Shown piece after piece: positions 1 through 7,948 of a stretch of 64,000 bases of DNA (within the stretch, counting starts at the first letter, position 1; every line of letters begins with the position of its first letter). Source of the DNA: Halobacterium sp. R2-5 (lineage in GTDB: Archaea > Halobacteriota > Halobacteria > Halobacteriales > Halobacteriaceae); assembly GCF_011734195.1 (NCBI RefSeq), contig NZ_JAANTH010000001.1, positions 1 to 64,000 of the forward strand, in the 5' to 3' direction. Under the pieces are notes generated by a model that had not been told where the DNA came from, searched no databases, and saw nothing but the letters and a program-made list of their open reading frames with translations. The translations under genes were made by a program, and so were the position numbers.

Positions 1-231
1 CGCCAGCGCCGCCAGCACGTCGATTCTCTCGACCCATTCACCAATGATTCAGCGTAACTCAGAATCCGACAGTACAGCCGTCGAAACGCGCGCGAGCACC
101 AGAGGATGCTATTCGGGCGGTCCCACTCCATTCAAGTCAGCAGCGTCGCGTGTCGCCGTTTGTCGGCGGTTTCGTAAAGACAAACAGCGCCGGGTCTCGC
201 TGGATACGTTGGCGACGGCGTGGTCGAAGCG
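1..231. other. No supported gene
   Basis: Short open frames exist here but none has a recognisable protein or haloarchaeal acidic composition. A minus-strand reading of the first 45 bases looks protein-like (acidic and hydrophobic alternation) but has no start inside the window, so a gene entering from the left cannot be confirmed. Confidence 0.4.
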
Positions 232-465
232 TCAGTCGGAGAACGCGAGTTCGCCGTCGTGAGCGACAGTGATCTCGTGGCCGGCGTACGTGAACGAGAT
301 CGCGCCGTTGTCCATCGTTTCGACGAGCGAATCGAGCACTTCGGGGTCGATTGTATCGTAGAGCGGTGGCAGGTCCACCGGGTCGCTGTCGGTCTGCGCT
401 GCTACCGCGTCGAGAATCCGGTTCGAGGGCGTCCCGGCCGCACCGGACGAGAGTGAGACGTTCAC
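232..465 (-). CDS. HalOD1 output-domain protein
   Basis: A protein of about 77 residues consisting of one HalOD1-type domain, the small haloarchaeal output domain often attached to response regulators or found alone. The pattern seen is an N-terminal helix, then DLPPLYDTIDPEVLDSL, then a short beta region (SFTYAGHEITV). The GTG at 465 is preferred over the TTG at 471 because a TATA-like TTAAGTA lies about 25 bases upstream on the minus strand, which fits a leaderless transcript. The gene is divergent from the winged-helix gene at 585. Its role is presumed regulatory; partner unknown. Confidence 0.7.
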   Translation of the reverse strand: MNVSLSSGAAGTPSNRILDAVAAQTDSDPVDLPPLYDTIDPEVLDSLVETMDNGAISFTYAGHEITVAHDGELAFSD

Positions 466-584
466 ACGCAACGGAAATCGCCCCGTTACTTAACGACTAG
501 CCTATTTTTCTCACCCGGTTAATCAAAAACACGCGGTTCGTCAAAGTGTGCAGTGGTTAACCGTAGTGGCGGCGTAGAGACGGT

Positions 585-896
585 GTGAACACTTCTGGCA
601 CGCAGTTGTCCGTAGACGACGTCCTCGCTGCTCTGAGCAACGTCCAGCGCCGCGAACTGCTGGACTCGCTGCTGGCCGATTCGCCGCCCGACGGCGCGAC
701 GAACGGTGTCGCCGTCGACGTCGACGTGTCGATGCACCACGTCCACCTGCCGAAGCTCGTCGACTACGGGCTCGTCGAGTGGGACGAGGAGACGGACCGG
801 GTCACGCGAGGCGCGAACTTCGAGGACGCGGCGGAGATTCTGGAACTGCTCGACGAGAACGCCGACGTACCTCCGACGGTCGAAGCGACCCTCTGA
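585..896 (+). CDS. Winged-helix regulator (DUF7344-like)
   Basis: A 103-residue protein with the layout of small haloarchaeal winged-helix proteins: LSNVQRRELLDSLL as the first helices, then MHHVHLPKLVDYGLVEWD, in which the recognition helix is followed by a wing. A protein of the same type is present inside the integrative element at 43762-44109, so two relatives occur in this window. The start is GTG. The protein probably binds DNA; no target can be read from the sequence. Confidence 0.75.
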   Translation: MNTSGTQLSVDDVLAALSNVQRRELLDSLLADSPPDGATNGVAVDVDVSMHHVHLPKLVDYGLVEWDEETDRVTRGANFEDAAEILELLDENADVPPTVEATL

Positions 897-955
897 GCGA
901 GCGCGGCGGCCGCCCGGGGAGAACGACTTTACTCCCGTGCCGCCAACGCGTAGAC

Positions 956-1228
956 ATGAGCGACCTGTCCCCGACTGACGTGGCGCCCGCGTGGGTCTGG
1001 CTGGCGACGGCCGTCTGCGGCGTGCTCGCGGTGGCGGTGCACGTCGCGGGCGGCGCGGCCTACGAGACGCCCGTGGGCGTGCTGACCGGCGCGACGGTCG
1101 CGGGCGTTCTGTACCTGCTCTACCGCTGGGGCCAGCTTCGGGAGACGCCGACCAGCGAGAAGAGCGAGAAGGACAAGGAGATGGAAGCGGAGGCGGGCGG
1201 CTACGGCGGCAACGGCGGCGGGATGTAG
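956..1228 (+). CDS. Small two-TM membrane protein
   Basis: A 90-residue protein with two hydrophobic segments (about residues 8-30 and 36-58), followed by a charged tail (EKSEKDKEMEAE) ending in a glycine-rich stretch. The frame could extend upstream, but the ATG at 956 fits the domain start and avoids overlap with the preceding gene. Its stop codon directly abuts the stop of the convergent gene at 1229-1519. No family recognised. Confidence 0.65.
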   Translation: MSDLSPTDVAPAWVWLATAVCGVLAVAVHVAGGAAYETPVGVLTGATVAGVLYLLYRWGQLRETPTSEKSEKDKEMEAEAGGYGGNGGGM

Positions 1229-1519
1229 CTACTCGACGCGGACGACGTCGTAGACGCCGACCATCTCCGTCTCCTCGACGCGCGCCGTGAGCTCGTCGCC
1301 CTCCTCTGGGGCGTCGTCGGCGACGAGCGTGACCGCCTCGATGGGCTTGCGCAGCAGGAACGACTTGATGCGCTCGGGCCACGACGGCGCGCCGCCCCTC
1401 CGGCAGACGAGCACGTACCGGGAGGCCGCGAGCTCGCGCAGCCCCGGCTGGAGTTCGTGGTCGTCTACTTCCTCCGGCGGGACGACGGCGAGCACCTGCG
1501 TGTGGAGCGTCTCGGGCAC
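1229..1519 (-). CDS. Conserved-looking hypothetical, 96 aa
   Basis: A 96-residue soluble protein. The central part (ELAASRYVLVCRRGGAPSWPERI) and the beta-rich end (ELTARVEETEMVGVYDVVRVE) suggest a small alpha/beta or OB-like fold. It converges with the small membrane protein at 956-1228 with no gap between stop codons. I do not recognise a function. Confidence 0.55.
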   Translation of the reverse strand: MPETLHTQVLAVVPPEEVDDHELQPGLRELAASRYVLVCRRGGAPSWPERIKSFLLRKPIEAVTLVADDAPEEGDELTARVEETEMVGVYDVVRVE

Positions 1520-1596
1520 ACCCGACGGGAGGTCCTCGACGGGAATGAGTCTTGCTCGAACGCGGCGCTTTTCCGGGCGACGCGAGACGCCCCGGT

Positions 1597-2010
1597 ATGG
1601 TCGGTTCGTCGATCCTCGTCGCGGTCGCGGCGCTCGTGCTGTACGGCGCGTGGGCGGTCACGGCAGGGGTGGCGACGCGGAGCGTGACGCCGCTGAACGC
1701 CGTGTTCGTGTCGTACGTCGCGGGCATCGCGGTCGTCGGCGCGTACGTCCTGTTCACGCGCCGCCCGGTCACCGGCTCGCGCGTCGACCTCGCGTTCGCG
1801 GCCGTGTCCGGCGTCTGTCTGGCCGCGGGCACCGTCGGCTTCTACGCGGCGCTCGCACGCGGCAGCATGCCCGTCGTCTCCGCCATCGTGGCGCTGTACT
1901 TCGTGATCCCCGCGGTCGTCGGCGTGCTCTACTTCGACGCCGCGCTCTCGGCGACGAACGTCGCGGGGCTCGCGCTCGCCGTCGCGGCGGTCGTGCTCGT
2001 CGCGTCCTGA
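1597..2010 (+). CDS. Single-repeat EamA/DMT-type transporter
   Basis: A 137-residue protein with about five hydrophobic helices, equal to one EamA half (most DMT carriers have two). The conserved C-terminal hairpin of the repeat is visible: MPVVSAIVALYFVIPAVVGVLYF. Single-domain members work as homo- or heterodimers in small-molecule export. The ATG at 1597 is chosen since residues before it in the open frame are not membrane-like. Substrate cannot be predicted. A two-repeat relative lies at 47326-48270. Confidence 0.75.
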   Translation: MVGSSILVAVAALVLYGAWAVTAGVATRSVTPLNAVFVSYVAGIAVVGAYVLFTRRPVTGSRVDLAFAAVSGVCLAAGTVGFYAALARGSMPVVSAIVALYFVIPAVVGVLYFDAALSATNVAGLALAVAAVVLVAS

Positions 2011-2096
2011 CCGGGAGCCCTCTTATACGCGGGTGCGAACATCATCCGGGTAGCTCCCAGTTCCTGGAAACGTGTGAGACGGTTCTTGGAGAGGGC

Positions 2097-2191
2097 GTGT
2101 AGAGCCTCCGCTGACGGTCGAATCACGCGAGAGACGACGGCGGGCGGCGACGGCGGTGTGGGTCGCCGCCCGCACGGACGGAGGCTCACAC
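2097..2191 (+). promoter_or_regulatory. Structured leader that can mask the ribosome binding site
   Basis: GAGCCTCCG (2102-2110) is an exact complement of CGGAGGCTC (2179-2187). The second arm contains GGAGG, the likely Shine-Dalgarno, directly before the ATG at 2192. The stem extends past a bulged A (2101) by GTGT (2097-2100) pairing with ACAC (2188-2191). Inside it a second perfect hairpin pairs 2140-2150 with 2163-2173 (11 bp, 12-nt loop). A TATA-like CTTATA near 2023-2028 implies a leader of roughly 140 nt, unusual in an organism group with many leaderless genes. Confidence 0.55.
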
Positions 2192-3409
2192 ATGCCAGAC
2201 CCAGACGACAACCCCGTATCGTTCGACGACGACGAGCGAGAGCGCATGGAACGCCTGCTCGACGACACCGAGTACGACACGGAACTCGGCGTCGAGATGG
2301 CGAAAGACGCCCAGCGCGTCGCCGCGGGCGAACTGAGCGAGGCGGAGTTCTACCGCCAGTACCACGACGACGTTCTCGAGGAGTTCGGCGAGGACGACCG
2401 CGAGCTCACGGGCCTGCTCGACGACGCCGGCGGCGACGGCTTCGGCGACCGGCTCTCCGGGCTCGCCGACGACGAGGGACTCTCCCGGCGCGAGGTGCTG
2501 AAGAAGGGCGGCGCCGCGGCGGTCGCGCTCGGGCTGTTCGCGAGCGCGGACGCCGAGAACGCGGCCGCCGCCCAGGACGACGAGGGCGAGGGCACCCGCT
2601 ACGGGATGACTATCAACCTCAACAACTGTGACGGCTGTCTCGCCTGCGTCGTCGCGTGCAACGAGGAGCACAACACCTCCGCGGGCGCGAACTGGATGTA
2701 CGTGTTCACGTACGAGGACGAGGACCAGGACGACGAGAACTTCCTCGTGCGGCCGTGCCAACACTGCACGGACTCGCCGTGTACGAAGGTGTGTCCGGTC
2801 GGCGCGCGGCACACCCGCGAGCAGGACGGCCTCGTGCTCACGGACTACGACATCTGCATCGGCTGCCGGTACTGCGAGGTGTCGTGTCCGTACGGCGTGA
2901 ACTACTTCCAGTGGGGCGAGCCCGACGTCCCGGAGAGCGAGATCGACGACGACCACCAGATAGACGAGCGCGGCCGCTGGGTCGGCTCCCGGCCGCCGCA
3001 GGGCGTGATGGGCAAGTGCACGTTCTGCGTCGACCGCCAGGACGGCCAGATGGGCGAGGAGAAGGTCGGCACCACCGCCTGCGAGGAGGCGTGCGCGATG
3101 GACGCCATCCACTTCGGGGACATGAACGACCCGGAGAGCGCGCCCAACCAACACCTCCGGGAGTACCGCGAGAGCCAGGAGAACGACCAGTCGTTCCCCA
3201 ACCGCAAGGACCACACCGTCTCCACGTTCAAACTCATGGAGGAGCGCGGCACGGACCCGAACGTCCACTACATCGGGAACGAGCCGTCGCCGCACGCCGA
3301 ACAGGTCGACGGCCCCGTGACGTACGAGGACGCCGGCATCGTCGACAACCGCAAGGAGGAGGTGCTCGACAACGGCGCGATGGCCAACACGGAGGGCGAA
3401 GAGGCATGA
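2192..3409 (+). CDS. Tat-type four-cluster 4Fe-4S electron-transfer subunit
   Basis: A 405-residue iron-sulfur protein of the PsrB/NrfC/DmsB type, passing electrons between a quinone-reactive membrane partner and another redox protein. Cysteine sets: C146-x2-C149-x2-C152-x3-C156; CQHCTDSPCTKVCP; CIGCRYCEVSCP; and a last set beginning CTFC and ending CEEAC. A twin-arginine signal (SRREVLKKGG, arginines 99-100, then AAAVALGLFA) sits after a 90-residue acidic N-terminal domain, not at the N-terminus. The next ORF overlaps its stop (ATGA) and NrfD follows, so they form an operon. No molybdopterin catalytic subunit lies nearby. Start: ATG with GGAGG just upstream. Confidence 0.85.
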   Translation: MPDPDDNPVSFDDDERERMERLLDDTEYDTELGVEMAKDAQRVAAGELSEAEFYRQYHDDVLEEFGEDDRELTGLLDDAGGDGFGDRLSGLADDEGLSRREVLKKGGAAAVALGLFASADAENAAAAQDDEGEGTRYGMTINLNNCDGCLACVVACNEEHNTSAGANWMYVFTYEDEDQDDENFLVRPCQHCTDSPCTKVCPVGARHTREQDGLVLTDYDICIGCRYCEVSCPYGVNYFQWGEPDVPESEIDDDHQIDERGRWVGSRPPQGVMGKCTFCVDRQDGQMGEEKVGTTACEEACAMDAIHFGDMNDPESAPNQHLREYRESQENDQSFPNRKDHTVSTFKLMEERGTDPNVHYIGNEPSPHAEQVDGPVTYEDAGIVDNRKEEVLDNGAMANTEGEEA

Positions 3410-3495
3410 CGAGCGCCGACCGCAGACGCCCCGACCGCGTCGAGCGCGACGACGAGCCGAGACGCGTCGCCGCGAACGGAGGTGAACGGCCGTGA
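3406..3495 (+). CDS. 29-aa coupled small ORF
   Basis: A very basic and acidic 29-residue ORF (starts MTSADRRRPDRVERDD) with stop-start overlaps at both ends: its ATG overlaps the TGA of the iron-sulfur gene and its TGA overlaps the GTG of the NrfD gene. This arrangement would couple translation of the two large genes. It may be a real micro-protein or only a translational bridge. Confidence 0.4.
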   Translation: MTSADRRRPDRVERDDEPRRVAANGGERP

Positions 3496-4817
3496 GCGTC
3501 GACGTCACCGGCGTCGGTCGCGACACGCTCGTGCGGCCGATACAGACGTTCTCGAAGCAGTACGTCGCCGCCTTCCTGCTGGCGGTCGCGGGCGTCGGCG
3601 TCTGGCTGTTCTTCTACGTCCAGCAGCTCGAACACGGCCTCGTCGTCACTCACCTCGGCGACTGGGGGTCCGGCGGCGGCGTCCCGTGGGGGCTGTACAT
3701 CGGCGCGTTCATCTGGTGGGTCGGCATCGCCCACGGCGGCATCATCCTCTCCGCCGCCGTCCGACTGCTCGGCATGGACGACTACCAGCCCGTCGCGCGG
3801 ATGGCCGAACTGCTCACCATCGCCGCGCTCACCTGCGCCGGCCTCTACATCCTCATCCACGTCGGCCGGCCGGACCGCCTCGTCACGAGCGTGCTGCCCG
3901 CGTGGCCGACCCGCGTCCAGTGGTCGCCGCTCGTCTGGGACGTCACCGTCATCACCGCGTACTTCGTGCTGACGGCGACGTACCTGCTGTTGACGATTCG
4001 GTACGACGTCCACCGGCTGCGCGACCGCCTCCCCGACCGCTTCGAGCCGCTGTACAGGGCGCTGCTGGTCGGGTACAGCGGGAAGGAGGACGCGGTCGTC
4101 GAGCGCATGGTGTGGTGGCTCGCGTTCGCCATCATCATCATGGCGCCGCTGCTGCTCCACGGCGGCGTCATCCCGTGGCTGTTCGCCCTGCTGCCGTCGA
4201 TGGCCGGCTGGGCGGGCGGCGTCCAGGGGCCGTCGTTCCTCTCCATCGCGCTGACCTCGGCGGTCAGCGGCATCATCATCATCGCCGCGGCGTTCCGGTA
4301 CGCCTACGACTGGCAGGAGCTCATCCCGGAGCAGGTGTTCTACGGCCTCTCGAAGTGGCTGGGGTTCTTCGGACTGCTCTTCCTCTGGCTGCAGCTCCAG
4401 CAGGTCATCACGGGCATCTTCGCCGCGCCGACCACGCTCCAGCACGCCACCGAAGTCAAGATCGCGACGCCCGTCTACTGGGTCGCCATCGGGCTCGTCG
4501 TCGCCGCGGAGCTGTACATCTTCGCGTCCGCGCTGAAAGCGTCGCTGTTCTCGATTCCGCGCATCGTCACGGTCTCCGTGCTGGTGCTCGTCGGCACCCT
4601 CATCGAGAAGACGCTGTTCGTCGTCGAGGGGCTCCAGCACGCGCACTTCCAGCTGTACGACGCCGTCCCCGGCGTCTACGTCCCGTCGCCCGTGGAGCTG
4701 TCCTCGCTCGTGGGCGCGGTGAGTATCGTCGTGCTGTTCTTCCTCGCCGTCTCGAAGGTGATTCCGGTGGTGGAACTGCACGCCATCGAGGACGACCACG
4801 AGGAGGTGACCGAGTGA
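3492..4817 (+). CDS. NrfD/PsrC-like integral membrane subunit
   Basis: A 441-residue polytopic membrane protein of the NrfD/PsrC family, which exchanges electrons and protons with menaquinone. About ten hydrophobic helices are visible, with typical short loops such as GGGVPWGLYIGAF and WWVGIAHGGIILS near the first helices and a basic loop around residues 175-200. It begins by GTGA overlap with the 29-aa ORF and ends by TGATG overlap with the next small membrane gene. The partner is the iron-sulfur protein upstream; direction of electron flow is not evident. Confidence 0.88.
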   Translation: MSVDVTGVGRDTLVRPIQTFSKQYVAAFLLAVAGVGVWLFFYVQQLEHGLVVTHLGDWGSGGGVPWGLYIGAFIWWVGIAHGGIILSAAVRLLGMDDYQPVARMAELLTIAALTCAGLYILIHVGRPDRLVTSVLPAWPTRVQWSPLVWDVTVITAYFVLTATYLLLTIRYDVHRLRDRLPDRFEPLYRALLVGYSGKEDAVVERMVWWLAFAIIIMAPLLLHGGVIPWLFALLPSMAGWAGGVQGPSFLSIALTSAVSGIIIIAAAFRYAYDWQELIPEQVFYGLSKWLGFFGLLFLWLQLQQVITGIFAAPTTLQHATEVKIATPVYWVAIGLVVAAELYIFASALKASLFSIPRIVTVSVLVLVGTLIEKTLFVVEGLQHAHFQLYDAVPGVYVPSPVELSSLVGAVSIVVLFFLAVSKVIPVVELHAIEDDHEEVTE

Positions 4818-5050
4818 TGCTGCCGCTGTCGTCGGCGCCGTACACGCTGCCGTTCGTCGGCCCGGGCACGTACCTCATCTTCGGCATCGTGCTCGCGCCC
4901 GTCTACGTGATGCTCGCCGCGTGGTACCTCGGCGAACCCAGCGACCGCCGCACCGCGCTGCTCGGCGTCACGTACCTCGCCGGCCTGACGACCGCGCTGT
5001 GGGGCGGCCTGTTCGTCGCCACGATGGTCATCAAGGTCGCGTTCTTCTAG
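4817..5050 (+). CDS. 77-aa membrane protein of the NrfD operon
   Basis: A 77-residue protein with two clear hydrophobic helices (about 13-38 and 45-75). Its ATG overlaps the stop of the NrfD gene (TGATG), so it is translated with it. It is likely a small stabilising subunit of the same membrane complex. No sequence family recognised. Confidence 0.65.
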   Translation: MLPLSSAPYTLPFVGPGTYLIFGIVLAPVYVMLAAWYLGEPSDRRTALLGVTYLAGLTTALWGGLFVATMVIKVAFF

Positions 5051-5103
5051 GACCGCCAGCCACCCGCGCCGGGGGGTGCGGACCCCGGCACCACCCAACC
5101 ACC

Positions 5104-6198
5104 ATGACCACTGCACCCGAACTCCGAGCACGACTCGCCGACGTGGAGGACCCGCTGAACGACGACGACATCGTCTCGATGGGGCTCGTCAACGACGTCA
5201 CCGTCAACGAGGACACCGCCCGCGTCTCGCTGGCGTTCAACGCGCCGTACTCGCCCGCCGAAATCGACATCGGCAACGACATCCGCGAGGTCGTCGAGGA
5301 CGCCGACCTCGAACCCGACCTGCGCGCGAACGTCGGCGACGAGCACGGCTTCGACGACGAGGTTCTGCCCGGCGTGAAGAACGTCGTCGCGGTCGCGTCC
5401 GGGAAGGGCGGCGTCGGGAAGACGACGGTCGCCGCGAACCTCGCGGCCGGCCTGAACGACCGCGGCGCGCGCGTCGGCATCCTCGACGCGGACGTCCACG
5501 GGCCGAACGTCCCCCGCATCCTCCCGACCGAGAACGAGCCCGGCGTCACGCCGAACGAAGACATCGTGCCGCCGCGCTCCGACGGCGTGATGGTGATGAG
5601 CACCGACCACCTGATGCCCGACGGCGACGAACCCGCAGTGATGCGCGGGCCGATGGTGAACAACGTGATGATGAAGTTCATCAACGAGGTCCAGTGGGGA
5701 CGGCTGGACTACCTCGTCGTCGACCTCCCGCCGGGGACGGGCGACGCGTCGCTGAACCTCCTGCAGACGCTGCCCGTCGCGGGCGTCGTGGTCGTCACGA
5801 CCCCGCAGGAGATGGCGGTCGCGGACGCCCGGAAGGGCCTGAAGCTGTTCGCCGAGCACGACGCGCCCGTCCTCGGCGTCGTCGAGAACATGTCCGCGTA
5901 CCACTGCCCGAACTGCGACGACGTCCACGACGTGTTCGGTAGCGGCGGGGCACAGGAGATTCACGAGGACTACGACGTGCCCGTGCTCGCCGAGCTCCCC
6001 GTCCACCCGGACTTCGGGGAGACCGGCGGCCCGACGATTCGCGAGGTGGACAGCGCCGTCCGGGACGACCTCTTCGAGTTCGTGGACGCGACCGCCGACC
6101 GCGTCGGCGAAATCAACCGCCGGAAGGTCGCCGAGCACGTCGAAGAACGCGGCGACGACGTGCCCGAGGAAGCAGACGCGCCCGCCGGCTCGCCGTAG
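5104..6198 (+). CDS. mrp: Mrp/NBP35-type iron-sulfur carrier ATPase
   Basis: A 364-residue P-loop ATPase that carries or transfers Fe-S clusters to apoproteins in the cytoplasm. The N-terminal 85 residues form a MIP18/PaaD-like domain. Then come the deviant Walker A GKGGVGKTT (about 100-108), the DADVHGPN switch, DLPPGTGD, and the CPNC cluster-binding pair (residues about 263-266). It lies 53 bases after the NrfD operon, whose Fe-S subunit needs four clusters, so co-expression would make sense. ATG at 5104 is preceded by a GC-rich, gene-free gap. Confidence 0.92.
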   Translation: MTTAPELRARLADVEDPLNDDDIVSMGLVNDVTVNEDTARVSLAFNAPYSPAEIDIGNDIREVVEDADLEPDLRANVGDEHGFDDEVLPGVKNVVAVASGKGGVGKTTVAANLAAGLNDRGARVGILDADVHGPNVPRILPTENEPGVTPNEDIVPPRSDGVMVMSTDHLMPDGDEPAVMRGPMVNNVMMKFINEVQWGRLDYLVVDLPPGTGDASLNLLQTLPVAGVVVVTTPQEMAVADARKGLKLFAEHDAPVLGVVENMSAYHCPNCDDVHDVFGSGGAQEIHEDYDVPVLAELPVHPDFGETGGPTIREVDSAVRDDLFEFVDATADRVGEINRRKVAEHVEERGDDVPEEADAPAGSP

Positions 6199-6203
6199 AC
6201 CGG

Positions 6204-7832
6204 TCAGTCCGCGGACTCGACGCCCCGGACTTCGAAGCGCGCGCCGGAACCGCTGTTCGCCGCGGCGGTGACCGAGACGTCCCAGCCGTGCGCGGACGCG
6301 ATGGTGTCGACGATGGAGAGCCCGAGTCCGGTGCCGTCGCTGGTCGTGTACCCCATCTCGAAGACGCCGTCGCGGTGCTCGGCGGGGATGCCGGGGCCGT
6401 CGTCCTCCACGTAGAACCCCGACCCGTCGTCGAGGACGCCGACCTGCACGGTGACCGTCGGGCCGCCGTGCTCGACGCTGTTGCGGTAGAGGTTCTCCAG
6501 CAACTGGACGACCCGGTCGGCGTCCGCGTCGAACGCGAGGTCGGCGTCGACGACGAGCGTCGCGCGCTCGGCGGCGACGGACGCCCACGCCGTCTCGGCT
6601 AGCGACGCCAGCGACGCCCGCGAGCGCTCGCCGATGTCCTCGCCCTCGCGAGCGAGCATCAGCACGCCCTCGATGATCTGCTCCATGCGGTCGAGCGCGC
6701 GCGCCGCCGCGTCGAGGTGTTCGCTGGCGTGGCGCTCGCGCTCCAGGTCCACGCGGCCCGCGGCGACGTTCAGGGGATTACGGAGGTCGTGACTGACGAC
6801 GCTCGCGAACTGCCCGAGGCGCTCGTTCTGCCGTTGAATCTGGCGGCGCGCGTCCTCCTCGCTGGTGACGTCGTTCACCACGACCATCTCCCCGACGCGC
6901 GTCCCGCCGAACGTGAACGGCGTCGCGGACACCTGGTAGTACCGCGTCTCGCCGCCGCGGGCGAGTTCGAGGACGTCCTGCTCGCCGCCGAGCCGCGCGG
7001 CGACCGCGGGCACCACCGCCGAGAGCGGCTGGCCGGTCGCACCGTCGAGGTCGGGGAACAGCGCTACCGCGCGCTCGTTGGCGTCCCTGACGTCGCCCTC
7101 GTCGGTGAGGAAGACCACCGCGTCCTCGACGTCGCCGGCGAGCTGGACGGCCTGGAAGCGGTCGAGGAAGACGAACAGCACGCCCAGCGCGAACGCCGCG
7201 ACGCCCAGCGACTCGTAGCTGAGTTCGGGGAGCACCGACGTCGACGCGCCGATTACGTCGGCGGCGACCGGGAGACCCGTGACGGCGACGAGCGCGAGCA
7301 GCGGGCGCGTGTCGTAGCCCGTCTGCCCGAGCAGCTCGAACAGCATGAAGTAGCCGACGGCGGCGAGCGCGTACGCGGTCCCCATCACCACCCAGTGGAC
7401 GGCGTAGTGGTCCACGGCGAGGTGCGGGAACGGCGCCGACACCCGCTCGACGCCGAAGTAGAAGCCGTGGACGGGGTTCGTGAGCTTCACGGCGACGACC
7501 GCGAGGAAGACGCCGAGCGCGACCCGTCTAACCGTCGGGTCGCGGTGGACCGCCCGCCCCGTGTACGCCGAACAGAAGTACAGCCACGCGCCCACGGTCG
7601 CGATGCCGCAGACGAGTCCCACAGTGTACACCGCGACCTTGAGGTCGGTCCCGGGCGCGACGAGGAAGCCCGCCTGCGCGGCCGCCCAGCCGCCGCTGGT
7701 CACGAGTAGTGCGGCGAGCCCGCGGCGCGTGTCCGGGTCGTCGACGCGACCGACGTGCGCGAGGCCAGCGAGGCACGCCAGCGACGACGCGGCGAACACC
7801 GCGACGTAGCCGGCGAAGAGCAGTCCGGTCAT
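6204..7832 (-). CDS. 7TM-PAS sensor histidine kinase
   Basis: A 542-residue sensor kinase. Seven hydrophobic helices occupy residues 1-225 (HisK-7TM type), a PAS domain about 230-325, a HisKA dimerisation helix with phospho-acceptor H348 in SHDLRNPLN, and a HATPase domain with the N-box (NLYRNSVEHGG), G1 (DDGPGIP) and G2 (GTGLGLSIV) motifs. Such proteins sense ligands or membrane signals. No response regulator is adjacent. It is convergent with mrp, stops 5 bases apart. Confidence 0.9.
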   Translation of the reverse strand: MTGLLFAGYVAVFAASSLACLAGLAHVGRVDDPDTRRGLAALLVTSGGWAAAQAGFLVAPGTDLKVAVYTVGLVCGIATVGAWLYFCSAYTGRAVHRDPTVRRVALGVFLAVVAVKLTNPVHGFYFGVERVSAPFPHLAVDHYAVHWVVMGTAYALAAVGYFMLFELLGQTGYDTRPLLALVAVTGLPVAADVIGASTSVLPELSYESLGVAAFALGVLFVFLDRFQAVQLAGDVEDAVVFLTDEGDVRDANERAVALFPDLDGATGQPLSAVVPAVAARLGGEQDVLELARGGETRYYQVSATPFTFGGTRVGEMVVVNDVTSEEDARRQIQRQNERLGQFASVVSHDLRNPLNVAAGRVDLERERHASEHLDAAARALDRMEQIIEGVLMLAREGEDIGERSRASLASLAETAWASVAAERATLVVDADLAFDADADRVVQLLENLYRNSVEHGGPTVTVQVGVLDDGSGFYVEDDGPGIPAEHRDGVFEMGYTTSDGTGLGLSIVDTIASAHGWDVSVTAAANSGSGARFEVRGVESAD

Positions 7833-7948
7833 GACGCAGTCTCTGCCTCGACCCGGGTGCCGACGCCGGATAGCCCTTCGGGGTGGACTACTTCCACCCC
7901 GGTTTGCGAACCTTCTTAGGCGAGCGCGCGCTACCTACCGTGGACAGA

